From Pirellulales bacterium (lineage in GTDB: Bacteria; Planctomycetota; Planctomycetia; Pirellulales; Thermoguttaceae), in NCBI GenBank assembly GCA_020846145.1, contig JADLEL010000121.1, positions 1 to 64,000 on the forward strand: 64,000 nt of DNA, given 5' to 3'. The notes below the pieces were generated by a model. It was not told the DNA's origin. It worked only from the letters and a program-made list of their open reading frames with translations, and did not search any database. Each line of letters begins with the position of its first letter. Positions within the stretch are counted from its first letter, which is position 1. Positions 1 to 7,809 of the stretch are shown here, one piece after another. A program made the translations under genes and the position numbers.

Positions 1-148
1 AAAAGTGCTTAATCGCCGCGAAAATGGGACTGTCCCCCTCGCGCCGCGGGAAGGGGACAGGTCCATGTTTTCGGCCTACCGTTTGTCCACAAAATACGTT
101 TTCACGCCGAAAAATGGACCAGTCCCCAACCGGGGCGTGAACGCTTAC
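1..148. mobile_element. MITE-like 205-bp element, copy 1 (left part outside window)
   Basis: This stretch matches the last 148 bases of the two complete 205-bp elements at 51288-51492 and 53571-53775 almost base for base. It contains the internal palindrome GGGACTGTCCC and ends in the terminal repeat GTGAACGCTTAC at 137-148. The left terminal repeat lies before the window. It has no convincing coding content. Confidence 0.85.
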
Positions 149-412
149 AAAAAACAGAGTGAAAAAGATAAACAAAAAAACGCAAATAGTAACATGAAAA
201 TACTCAGGGGGGCTGGTCGCTAGGCAGTTTTCCCGCTACCTTATAGGTTTGCCCGGAGATTAGTTTGGATAAATTAGCTCCGGCCGGATTTCTGGGCAAT
301 GGGGCATCCCCCTAGCCGAAGGCGTATCTCCGGCACCTAGTGCGGAGTTTTCGTTATCGTTCATGATTGCGTCGAACAACCTTTAGCTCGTTTCTCTTGA
401 GGAGAGTAGCTC
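149..412 (+). other. Leader region of the corrinoid protein gene
   Basis: No gene is visible here. After the repeat comes an A-rich stretch, then about 190 bases with several short complementary segments, including the GGGG/CCCC hairpin near 299-311 and CTCCGG pairing with CCGGAG-type segments. The length before a corrinoid-protein gene makes a structured leader plausible, but I could not match the conserved cobalamin (B12-box), SAM, SAH or THF riboswitch cores. A purine-rich GAGGAGAG site at about 399-406 is a good ribosome binding site for the gene at 413. Confidence 0.4.
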
Positions 413-1048
413 ATGTCTGACCCTGCGGAACTGTACAATGCAATTCTCACCGGCAACGCCAAGAAGGCGGAGGAAGTCACCAAGGCGGCCATTGCGGCAA
501 ACGCCGATCCCGGCGAATTGGTGCAAAAATACATGATCCCGGCGATGGATGAAGTCGGCCGGCGGTTCGAGTGCAACGAATACTTCGTGCCCGAACTGCT
601 GATCGCCGCCCGGGCGATGAAGACCGCGTTGGAACTCATCACGCCGCACCTGATGGCGTCGGGCGCGGAGCCGATGGGCCGCGTGGTCATCGGCACCGTG
701 CAGGGCGACTTGCACGATATCGGCAAGAACCTCGTGGCGTCGATGCTCGAAGGCGGCGGCTTCCAAGTCGTTGACCTGGGGGTCGATGTGCCCGCCGAGA
801 AATTCGTCGAGGCCGCCAAGGAAAAGGACGGCACGATCCTCGCGCTCTCCGCGCTGTTGACCACCACCATGACGATGATGAAGAACGTGATCGACGCCCT
901 GGAGAAGGCCGGCGTCCGCTCGAGGGTCAAGGTCATGATCGGCGGCGCGCCGATCACCCAGCAATACGCCAACGAAATCGGCGCCGACGGCTTCAGCGAC
1001 AACGCCAGCGCCGCCGTGGCCGTCGCGCGCAAGCTGGTCGCGAACTAA
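413..1048 (+). CDS. Corrinoid (cobalamin-binding) methyltransferase protein, MtxC type
   Basis: This 211-residue protein has the two-part structure of methyltransferase corrinoid proteins. A helical cap (B12-binding-2, about residues 1-85) is followed by a Rossmann-like B12-binding domain (about 88-210). The lower-ligand motif DxHxxG is visible as D99-L-H101-D-I-G104, within GDLHDIGKN. Such proteins carry a methyl group on cobalt between a methyl donor enzyme and an acceptor such as tetrahydrofolate. It is followed by methylene-THF reductase and a pterin-binding methyltransferase, which argues for methyl transfer to or from folate. No substrate-specific MtxB and no RamA-type activator gene is visible in the window. 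The start has a strong upstream GAGGAGAG. Confidence 0.9.
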   Translation: MSDPAELYNAILTGNAKKAEEVTKAAIAANADPGELVQKYMIPAMDEVGRRFECNEYFVPELLIAARAMKTALELITPHLMASGAEPMGRVVIGTVQGDLHDIGKNLVASMLEGGGFQVVDLGVDVPAEKFVEAAKEKDGTILALSALLTTTMTMMKNVIDALEKAGVRSRVKVMIGGAPITQQYANEIGADGFSDNASAAVAVARKLVAN

Positions 1049-1064
1049 CGAGTTTCCATTATTA

Positions 1065-1147
1065 AAGCGAGCCGCCGGGTTTATCCCGGCGCTTCGCGTT
1101 GATAGTGGCGACGAACGAAGCGCCGGGATAAACCCGGCGTCTCGCTA
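1065..1147. repeat. REP-like inverted repeat (AGCGAGCC family)
   Basis: The left arm, beginning AGCGAGCCGCCGGG at about 1066, pairs with a right arm ending GCCGGGATAAACCCGGC...TCGCT. Two short palindromes face each other around a short centre. Related elements occur at 18716-18801, 24081-24114 and 29876-29962. Confidence 0.8.
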
Positions 1148-1256
1148 GAAAGGCAGAATGTGTCCGAAAAGGGCTTTCGCGCAATTCCGTCGCTGTTTTC
1201 TTGCACTCCGTTCTTCTTCCCAAAGCGGATAACCGATTTAGCAAGCGTTTTTTACC

Positions 1257-2837
1257 ATGTCCGACACCGATGCACCCGCGACGAACGACAGCGTGAACTT
1301 CGCGCAGATGCTCGCTGGCGAGGGGTTTTATTACGGCGTCGAGGTGGTTACCACCCGTGGCTTCGAACCGCCCGACAAACCCGGCAATCTGGCGGCTTTC
1401 GCCCAGGATTTGCTGGGCGATGCGCGCGTGGGTTGGATTTCGATCACCGACAATCCGGGCGGCGGGCCGATGCTCCCGCCCGACTGGCTCGGCGGCCTGG
1501 TCGCCGACCGCCGGCAGCGGGTCGTGCTGCATCTGACCTGCAAGGACATGAACCGCAACGGCATCGAGGCCGCCGCGTGGCGCTACGCCGCCGAGGGTTT
1601 CAATAACCTCTTGGCCATCACCGGCGATTATCCGACCGGCGGCTTCGGCGGATTGGCCGAGCCGGTCTTCGACCTCGATTCGGTGTCGCTCATCACGCTG
1701 TTGAAGTCGATGAACGACGGGCTGACGGTTCTCGGACGCACGGGCAAGCCGGAAACTCTGCCGCAAACGCATTTCTTCATCGGCTGCGCGGTCTCGCCCT
1801 TCAAGCGCCACGAGCGCGAACTGCTGCCGCAATTCTTCAAGCTCATCCGCAAGATCGGCTGCGGCGCGAAATGGGTCATCCCGCAGCTCGGCTACGACAT
1901 GCGGAAGCACCACGAGGTAAAACTGTTCCTCGACGCCCGCGGCATCGACGTGCCGATCATCGGCAACGTCTATCTACTGACGAAAGGCGTGGCGAAACTG
2001 TTCAACAGCGGCAAGCTGGCGGGCTGCGTCGTCACCGACAAGCTCGTCGAAGACGTGGAAAAATACGCCGCCGGGCCGGACAAGGGCAAACAGTTCTTCC
2101 AAGAACTTGCCGCCAAGCAGTTGGCCGTCTTCAAGGGCTTGGGCTTCGCCGCCGGATACTTGGGCGGCATGGCCAAGGCCGAGACCTTCGGGCAGATCAT
2201 CGATCTGGCCAAGAGCTACGGCGAAAACGATTGGCGCGACTTCATCAAGGAAATCCAGTACGCCCAGCCCGACGAGTTCTTCCTTTTCGAGCACGATCCG
2301 GCCACCGGACTGTGCGAATCGAAGCAGATGAACCGGCAGTATTTGGATTCGCTCAAGCATCCGCCGAAGTCGAAAGAAGTGAACGTGAACTACCGGCTCT
2401 CGCGGCTGGTGCATAAGCTGGCGTTTACGCGCGACAAGGCGCTGTACCCGCTGTTGACGAAGATTTTCGCCCGGCTCGACAAGAAGCCCGGCTTCCTGCT
2501 CCGCATGGCGCACACGATCGAACACGCCGGAAAATCGGCGATGTACGGCTGCCAGGATTGCGGCGATTGCAGCCTGCCCGACTGTGCGTACCTGTGCCCG
2601 AGAAAATCCTGCTCGAAATGTGCCCGCAACGGACCCTGCGGCGGTTCGGCCGGCGGACGCTGCGAACTGGACGACAAGGAATGCTTCTGGGCGCGGATTT
2701 ACGAGCGGCTGAAATACTACGGCGAATCGGAATCCATGCTCGAACGCCCGGTGACGATCTACAACGCTTCGCTGAAAAACACCAGTTCCTGGGCGAATAC
2801 GTATTTGGATCGAGATCATCACGCGAAGAAGAAGTGA
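1257..2837 (+). CDS. metF: Methylenetetrahydrofolate reductase with C-terminal MetV-like zinc/Cys domain
   Basis: The 526-residue protein has the MetF TIM-barrel in about residues 20-330 (for example LLAITGDYP at 118-125) and a Cys-rich C-terminal domain in about 425-500. Cysteines at 432, 435, 438, 443, 447, 452, 455 and 461 follow the pattern seen in MetV, the partner of MetF in acetogens. The enzyme interconverts 5,10-methylene-THF and 5-methyl-THF. Fusion with the MetV-like domain suggests an electron donor other than simple NADH, or complex formation; that is inference. The corrinoid protein lies upstream and a methyl-THF methyltransferase downstream, after the inserted gene at 3152. The ATG at 1257 lacks a clear Shine-Dalgarno site. 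Confidence 0.88.
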   Translation: MSDTDAPATNDSVNFAQMLAGEGFYYGVEVVTTRGFEPPDKPGNLAAFAQDLLGDARVGWISITDNPGGGPMLPPDWLGGLVADRRQRVVLHLTCKDMNRNGIEAAAWRYAAEGFNNLLAITGDYPTGGFGGLAEPVFDLDSVSLITLLKSMNDGLTVLGRTGKPETLPQTHFFIGCAVSPFKRHERELLPQFFKLIRKIGCGAKWVIPQLGYDMRKHHEVKLFLDARGIDVPIIGNVYLLTKGVAKLFNSGKLAGCVVTDKLVEDVEKYAAGPDKGKQFFQELAAKQLAVFKGLGFAAGYLGGMAKAETFGQIIDLAKSYGENDWRDFIKEIQYAQPDEFFLFEHDPATGLCESKQMNRQYLDSLKHPPKSKEVNVNYRLSRLVHKLAFTRDKALYPLLTKIFARLDKKPGFLLRMAHTIEHAGKSAMYGCQDCGDCSLPDCAYLCPRKSCSKCARNGPCGGSAGGRCELDDKECFWARIYERLKYYGESESMLERPVTIYNASLKNTSSWANTYLDRDHHAKKK

Positions 2838-3140
2838 AGAGTGAAGAGTGGAGAGTGAAGAGTGGAGAGTGGAGAGTTCCTCGTTTTCACGCCCCGGTAA
2901 TATTTTTTCGGCCAAAGGCCGAGCCGTTCTCCCAGCCCAGGGCAACGCCCTGGGGAAGGTGCATAGGATGAAATACATCGGCCCAACGGGCCATCAGTTC
3001 GCCAGAGTATGACTGGCCCGCTGGGCCGAAAATAGTTTTTCTTTCTCTCGTCCCCAGGGCGTTGCCCTGGGCTGGGAGAACGGCTGCCCCGTTGGGGCAA
3101 ACGAAATACGGAATGTAAAAGTTTTTTCAGGTTGCTCAAG
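2832..3140. repeat. Composite spacer: GAGAGTGGAGAG repeats plus large nested inverted repeat
   Basis: The 314-base gap holds no gene. It begins with tandem GAGAGTGAAGA/GAGAGTGGAGA units overlapping the metF stop (2834-2876). A large inverted repeat follows: a GTTCTCCCAGCCCAGGGC arm near 2930 pairs with GCCCTGGGCTGGGAGAAC near 3065-3082. Inner arms around GGCCCAACGGGCC and GGCCCGCTGGGCC also pair. Confidence 0.8.
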
Positions 3141-3151
3141 GATTTGCGCTC

Positions 3152-3865
3152 ATGCAATCTCTGATTGAAAAAGCGAAAGTAGCATTCGATAAGGCACCAG
3201 CAGAAATAAAAGTTACACCTTCGATCCCAATTTTGTATTTTGGCGATTACGAGGCATATAGTCGATCAACAACTCGCATCGTAACAGTTGGCTTAAATCC
3301 ATCATTGAATGAATTTCCAGAAGTCAAGCCTTTCCGAAGATTTCCTAACGCAGAAATATCATATACAGATGCCCTGAACAAGTATTTTCAAAATTGCCCG
3401 TATGACGAATGGTTCTCGACATTTGACTATCTATTGAAAGGATTTGAAGCTGGTTTTTATGGCAATTCGAAGAACACTGCTCTTCATACCGACTTGTTTT
3501 CACCGGTAGCTACTGATCCAACTTGGAGCGGACTTAATGAAAGATTTAGGAACGAATTAGGGAATTTCGGAAGACCGTTGTGGCGAGAACTAATAAAATT
3601 TCTTAAACCACATATCATCTTGATATCAATAGCTGAAAAATATTGCGAGAATATTACTTTCGAGTTTGTACAGAGATGGAAAGGGATTTTTACGATTCCT
3701 AGATCAAGACCGTATGTAATCAAACATGCGATAATCAAGATATCGGAAGATTCTAGGGCGGATTTATTGTTTGGACAAGCAGCACAGAAGCCATTCGGTA
3801 CATTGTCCAATGAAATTAAAGAAACGATAGGAAAAACACTAAAAAATAAACTCTCAAATTGGTAA
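3152..3865 (+). CDS. Uncharacterised AT-rich protein, uracil-DNA-glycosylase-like fold suspected
   Basis: This 237-residue protein is not a family I can name with certainty. The segment TVGLNPS near residues 45-51 resembles the first motif of the uracil-DNA glycosylase-like superfamily. Its base composition is strikingly AT-rich beside the GC-rich neighbours, and its codons favour A/T endings. It sits between metF and the methyltransferase, flanked upstream by a large inverted repeat. This pattern suggests horizontal gain into a one-carbon operon, so its role is probably unrelated to folate. A defence or DNA-repair role is only a guess. Confidence 0.6.
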   Translation: MQSLIEKAKVAFDKAPAEIKVTPSIPILYFGDYEAYSRSTTRIVTVGLNPSLNEFPEVKPFRRFPNAEISYTDALNKYFQNCPYDEWFSTFDYLLKGFEAGFYGNSKNTALHTDLFSPVATDPTWSGLNERFRNELGNFGRPLWRELIKFLKPHIILISIAEKYCENITFEFVQRWKGIFTIPRSRPYVIKHAIIKISEDSRADLLFGQAAQKPFGTLSNEIKETIGKTLKNKLSNW

Positions 3866-3898
3866 TACAACCAACAATTCTAACGGGAGAAATCAAAC

Positions 3899-4768
3899 AT
3901 GCCCCTGCCCGGACTGACGATCATCGGGGAATCGATCAACGATTCCGTCCCCTCGACGAAGAAACTTTTCGACGCGAACGACATCGCCGGACTTTTGGAG
4001 CTTGCGAAGTCGCAAGACGAGGGCGGGGCGGGCTATATCGACGTGAACGTCGGCCCGCGCTCGCCGGAATTCATGGCCGAAATGGTCAAGAAAATCCAAA
4101 GCGTAACGGCCAAGCCGCTGTCGATCGATTCGCCCGACTACAACATCATCAAGGCCGGCCTCGAGGCCTACGACCTCGCCCGTGCGGGCGGCAAGAAGCC
4201 GATCCTCAATTCGATCAGCGCGCTTCGGTCGAAGATGTTCGATTTGTACGCGATTCAGCCGTTCATGCCGATTTTGCTGGTTTCCGAAAACGTGGTGAAC
4301 GGCCAATCGCAGCCCTGCCGCACCGCCGAGGAAACCTACGCGGCGGCGAAAAGCATCGTGGGGGAGTTCCGCACGCGCTGCCCCGGCGTGAAGAATAGCG
4401 ACTACATTATCGATCCGGGCATTGCGCCGTTGGGGAGCGATTCGGAAGGCAACATCCACCGCCTCTTGGCCTCGATGAAGCTGATCCGCGCCGACGCCGA
4501 TTTCGCCGGCTTCCACGCTTCGGTGGGCTTGAGCAATTTCACGGTCATGCTGCCGCCGAAGCGCGCCGACGGCTCGCCGGTCAAAGGCCCGTTGGAAAGC
4601 GCGTTCCTCACCCTCGCCATGCCGCTGGGACTGGACATGGTCATCGGCTCGGTGAAACGCAAGTACGAGAAGCTAACGCCCGATCATCCCGCGATGGCCT
4701 GTTTGAACGCATGCCTCAAGCTCGAAGGCTTCGACGTGCTGATGCGCGTCCGCGAGTTTTATGCGTAG
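3899..4768 (+). CDS. Pterin-binding methyltransferase (AcsE/MtgA-like, methyl-THF:corrinoid)
   Basis: The 289-residue protein is a single pterin-binding TIM barrel like AcsE, MtgA or the folate module of MetH. Visible hallmarks are an N-terminal IIGESIND, a DVNVGPRSPE stretch, an LSIDSPD strand near residue 80 and the IDPGIAPLGSD segment near 167-177. These enzymes move a methyl group between methyl-THF and the cobalt of a corrinoid protein, which fits the corrinoid protein at 413. Direction cannot be told from sequence. The Shine-Dalgarno-like ACGGGAGAA lies about 10 bases before the ATG. Confidence 0.85.
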   Translation: MPLPGLTIIGESINDSVPSTKKLFDANDIAGLLELAKSQDEGGAGYIDVNVGPRSPEFMAEMVKKIQSVTAKPLSIDSPDYNIIKAGLEAYDLARAGGKKPILNSISALRSKMFDLYAIQPFMPILLVSENVVNGQSQPCRTAEETYAAAKSIVGEFRTRCPGVKNSDYIIDPGIAPLGSDSEGNIHRLLASMKLIRADADFAGFHASVGLSNFTVMLPPKRADGSPVKGPLESAFLTLAMPLGLDMVIGSVKRKYEKLTPDHPAMACLNACLKLEGFDVLMRVREFYA

Positions 4769-4785
4769 CGCAAGATGATATTCGA

Positions 4786-4976
4786 GATTGCAAATTGTAA
4801 ATCTCAAATTTCAAATTGAACAACGGCGCGAGTCGCCGTGGGTGTACCATCGCGATCGAGCGCGTTGCGAAGCCGCAAGCGGCTTTTCCCTATTCACGAT
4901 CCATATTCCACATCGCCCCCGCGTGGACGCGGGGGCTAAACTATCCCCTGTCCCCCATCCCCTATCCCCTGTTTCC
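4786..4976. repeat. Spacer repeats before fhs
   Basis: Three different repeat types stand in a row: an ATTGCAAATTG/CAAATTTCAAATT unit (about 4786-4819), a perfect hairpin GCCCCCGCGTGGACGCGGGG around 4915-4936 (same palindrome family as 24818-24841), and degenerate CCCCTATCCCCTGT units running up to the fhs start codon. No Shine-Dalgarno sequence remains. Confidence 0.75.
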
Positions 4977-6668
4977 ATGCCCGACACTGCCCGTACGCTA
5001 CCGCCCGACATTGAAATCGCCCGCCGCGCCACCCTTTTGCCCATCGCGCAAATCGCCGAGAAATTGGACATCGCCGAAGAAGATTTGGAGCATTACGGCA
5101 AGGTGAAGGCGAAGGTCTCGATGGATCTCTATCATCGGCTGGACGATGCTCCGACCGGCAAGCTGGTGCTGGTGACGGCCATCACGCCCACACCCGCCGG
5201 CGAAGGCAAAACGACCACCAGCATCGGCCTCTGCGACGGGCTGAATCGCATCGGCAAGCAGGCCACGGTCTGTTTGCGCGAGCCGTCGCTGGGACCGTGT
5301 TTCGGCATGAAGGGCGGGGCCGCCGGCGGCGGCAGAGCGCAGGTCGTGCCGATGGAAGACATCAACCTGCATTTCACCGGCGATTTTCACGCCATCGGCC
5401 TGGCCCACAACCTGCTGGCCGCGCTGTTGGACAATCACATCCACCAAGGCAACAAGTTCGATATCGACCCGCGGCGGATCGTCTGGAAGCGCGTGGTCGA
5501 TATGAACGACCGCGCCCTGCGCGACATCATCGTGGGCCTGGGCGGCACGAACAACTCGATGCCGCACGAGAGCAGCTTCGACATCACCGTCGCCTCCGAG
5601 GTGATGGCCTGCTTCTGCCTCTCCGAATCGCTCGCCGAATTGAAGGAGCGGCTGGGGCGGATCATCGTGGCCTACACCCGCGACCGGAAGCCCGTCACCG
5701 CGGCCGATTTGAAAGCCAACGGCGCGATGGCCGTGCTGCTGAAGGACGCGCTCAAGCCGAACATCGTGCAGACGCTCGAGAACAATCCGGCGTTCATCCA
5801 CGGCGGGCCGTTCGCCAACATCGCCCACGGCTGCAACAGCATCATCGCCACGAAACTGTCGATGCGGCTTTCCGAATACACCGTCACCGAGGCCGGCTTC
5901 GGCGCCGACCTGGGCGCGGAAAAATTCCTCAACATCAAGTGCCGCAAGTCGGGCATCAAGCCCAACGCCGTGGTCATCGTGGCCACGGTCCGGGCCTTGA
6001 AGCTCCACGGCGGCGTGCCGCTCAAGGAGCTTTCCAAGCCCAACGTCGAATCGCTCGACAAGGGCGTGGAAAACCTGAAAAAGCACATCGAGAACATCCA
6101 CCGCTTCGGACTGCCGGTGGTCGTGGCGATCAATCATTTCTCGTCCGACACCGACGCCGAAATCCAATTCATCAAGGACAAGTGCGCCTACCTCTCGGTG
6201 AAGATCATCACCGCCGACCACTGGGCCGAAGGCGGCAAGGGCGCGGAAGAACTCGCCCGCGCGGTGGTCGAAGTGGTCGAGAGCACGAAGACCGACTTTT
6301 CGCTCCTGTATCCCGACACCTGTACGCTGTGGCAGAAGGTGGGCATCATCTGCCGCGAAATCTACGGCGCGACCGACGTGCTGGCCGACAAGAAACTCCG
6401 CGACAAATTCCACGCCCTGCAGGAAGCCGGCTTCGGCAACCTGCCGATCTGCATGGCGAAAACGCAGTATTCGCTCTCGACCGATCCGCTCTTGGTGGGC
6501 CGGCCGAAGAATTTCGACGTGCCGCTCCGCGACGTAATGGTCTCGGCCGGAGCGGGCTTCGTCGTGGTGCTCACCGGGGACATCATGACCATGCCCGGTT
6601 TGCCCAAAATCCCCGCCGCCGAGGCCATCGACATCAACAAAGATGGCGAAATCGTAGGATTGTTCTAG
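4977..6668 (+). CDS. fhs: Formate-tetrahydrofolate ligase
   Basis: The 563-residue protein matches the usual length of FTHFS (about 557). The ATP-binding loop [12 protein letters not shown] (about residues 70-81) and long family-typical stretches such as [10 protein letters not shown] are present. It activates formate with ATP to 10-formyl-THF, the entry to the methyl branch of the folate pathway. The frame is open upstream, but the added residues would come from repeat DNA, so the ATG at 4977 is chosen. The gene ends DGEIVGLF. A second, non-coding copy of that 3' end lies at 6776-6800. Confidence 0.95.
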   Translation: MPDTARTLPPDIEIARRATLLPIAQIAEKLDIAEEDLEHYGKVKAKVSMDLYHRLDDAPTGKLVLVTAITPTPAGEGKTTTSIGLCDGLNRIGKQATVCLREPSLGPCFGMKGGAAGGGRAQVVPMEDINLHFTGDFHAIGLAHNLLAALLDNHIHQGNKFDIDPRRIVWKRVVDMNDRALRDIIVGLGGTNNSMPHESSFDITVASEVMACFCLSESLAELKERLGRIIVAYTRDRKPVTAADLKANGAMAVLLKDALKPNIVQTLENNPAFIHGGPFANIAHGCNSIIATKLSMRLSEYTVTEAGFGADLGAEKFLNIKCRKSGIKPNAVVIVATVRALKLHGGVPLKELSKPNVESLDKGVENLKKHIENIHRFGLPVVVAINHFSSDTDAEIQFIKDKCAYLSVKIITADHWAEGGKGAEELARAVVEVVESTKTDFSLLYPDTCTLWQKVGIICREIYGATDVLADKKLRDKFHALQEAGFGNLPICMAKTQYSLSTDPLLVGRPKNFDVPLRDVMVSAGAGFVVVLTGDIMTMPGLPKIPAAEAIDINKDGEIVGLF

Positions 6669-6800
6669 GTATCTATCCAAAAAACATGTCGGTTGGGATG
6701 GCAGTTGTACTGCCACCCCTTGAATCGCCGGTTAGCAGGGGTGGCAGTACAACTGCCGCCCCAACGAATTGAAAAGGGCGAAATCGTGGGTTTGTTCTAA
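6644..6800. repeat. Palindromic element flanked by a duplicated fhs 3' end
   Basis: A 29-base inverted repeat (arms at about 6691-6719 and 6738-6766, containing GGCAGTTGTACTGCCACC) follows fhs. The last 25 bases of fhs (6644-6668, encoding GEIVGLF and stop) recur at 6776-6800 with about four mismatches and again end in a stop codon. This looks like insertion of the palindrome with duplication of the target, or recombination between fhs copies. Confidence 0.8.
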
Positions 6801-6818
6801 TCGCGAAAGGAAAAAACC

Positions 6819-7217
6819 ATGCCTATTCGTCACGAACTTTCGGGCGAGGTCCGCGTCATCATCATCGATGAAGCGCGGCTCTTGGAAGGCTCCGCCATCG
6901 AGCAGTGCTATCGCGAGATTCTCGAAGTGCTCGACAAGACCGAGGAAAGCAACGTGCTGCTGCACTTCGGCCGCGTTACTTTCATGTCCTCCGCGGCGCT
7001 GGGAGTGTTGATCCGCATCAACAAGAAGTGCAAGGAATACCAAGTCGCGCTGAAGCTCTGCGGCATCGCCCCCGAAATCGGCCAGGTGTTCAAGATCACC
7101 GGCCTCGACAAGGTCTTCGACATCCAGCCCGATCTCGCCAAAGCGATGGAGGCCTTTCAGAAAGCGGGCCAGCTCTATTACCGCAAACGGCGTCCCAAGA
7201 GCTATGAAGTAACCTGA
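6819..7217 (+). CDS. STAS-domain protein (anti-sigma factor antagonist-like)
   Basis: The 132-residue protein has the STAS layout: a strand VRVIIIDEARLLEG, a helix, VLLHFGRVTFMSSAALGVLIRINKKC with the serine pair in the position phosphorylated in SpoIIAA-type antagonists, then a helix and the KLCGIAPEIGQVFKITGLDKVFDI segment. Such proteins bind anti-sigma kinases or act in larger stress modules. No partner kinase or sigma factor is adjacent. A GAAAGGAAAAAACC ribosome site precedes the ATG. Confidence 0.88.
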   Translation: MPIRHELSGEVRVIIIDEARLLEGSAIEQCYREILEVLDKTEESNVLLHFGRVTFMSSAALGVLIRINKKCKEYQVALKLCGIAPEIGQVFKITGLDKVFDIQPDLAKAMEAFQKAGQLYYRKRRPKSYEVT

Positions 7218-7585
7218 GATTGTCGGACAGCGATTTCGCGCGGCTTTTCCGCCGTCGCGCGCATTACCCAGCGTCGCCGGCGCGTGCTTTGTCGGCTGCC
7301 GCGTCATCGAATCGCCCGCCCTTCCCAACGGCGATTCCAGCCTCGTCTCGATCTCCGCGCGCGCATCTTTATGAGGGGGGGGATCGTCGCGAACCGCTGC
7401 AAGCTGGACGATTACTGCATAATTCGCGGCGGCATCGGTAGGCGATTCGCGCGATCCCGGACTTGCGGCGGATATTCATTTTTTCGCGGCGATTTTCGGC
7501 ATTTTCAGCAGTCGCAATCGATTTCACTTCGGCCATTCGCGCCCTATAATTGCGGGAGGGCGGATTTGCTTAGGAGGAGGGAAAC
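7218..7585 (+). other. Intergenic region with promoter for the small-protein/glucosidase unit
   Basis: About 370 bases without a convincing gene. It is GC-rich at the left and AT-richer towards a promoter at 7523-7550. No repeat of the families seen elsewhere is obvious. Confidence 0.5.
7523..7550 (+). promoter_or_regulatory. Sigma70-type promoter
   Basis: A perfect -10 box TATAAT lies at 7545-7550, with TTCACT (4 of 6 to consensus) at 7523-7528 and a 16-base spacer. Transcription would start near 7557. An excellent AGGAGGAGGG ribosome site follows before the ATG at 7586. Confidence 0.65.
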
Positions 7586-7792
7586 ATGACCGCCTTGGGA
7601 AAGCAAGTTTCGGGCCTCTTTGTGGATCGGATGTGCCGGCAGTGGATCGTGCAGGATCCCGAAGGCAATTTCTGGCTCCTGCCTTCAGTCGAAGATCCTT
7701 GGGAGCTTCGCCAACCTTTTTATCCGAACGCCGAAACCGATCTGGAACCCGTGCCCGGACACTATAAAGACATGCTCGGACTGCCCTTTTAA
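7586..7792 (+). CDS. Small conserved-looking protein of unknown function
   Basis: This 68-residue protein has a strong Shine-Dalgarno (TTAGGAGGAGGGAAAC) and its own promoter upstream, so it is probably real. It is acidic and aromatic-rich (WIVQDPEGNFWLLPSVEDPWE), without a signal peptide or membrane segment. It lies 17 bases before the glucosidase gene, so the two are probably cotranscribed. I do not recognise the family. Confidence 0.7.
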   Translation: MTALGKQVSGLFVDRMCRQWIVQDPEGNFWLLPSVEDPWELRQPFYPNAETDLEPVPGHYKDMLGLPF

Positions 7793-7809
7793 CTCGATCC
7801 AGGTGCATT

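Noticed and set aside
200-412. Cobalamin riboswitch before the corrinoid gene
   Set aside because: A GCCCGGAGA segment recalls the B12 box, but the remaining conserved box and core pairing are missing. It is recorded only as an unassigned leader.
4788-4976. N-terminal extension of fhs
   Set aside because: The extra 63 residues are read from spacer repeats. ATG 4977 gives the normal FTHFS length.
4998-6716. Long open frame opposite fhs (572 codons), and similar ones opposite the glucosidase (7789-9723), DUF11 gene (24877-27207) and infB (59514-61988)
   Set aside because: They are antisense shadows of GC-rich genes. The sense proteins have clear families, and the antisense proteins are His/Arg/Asp-rich without motifs.
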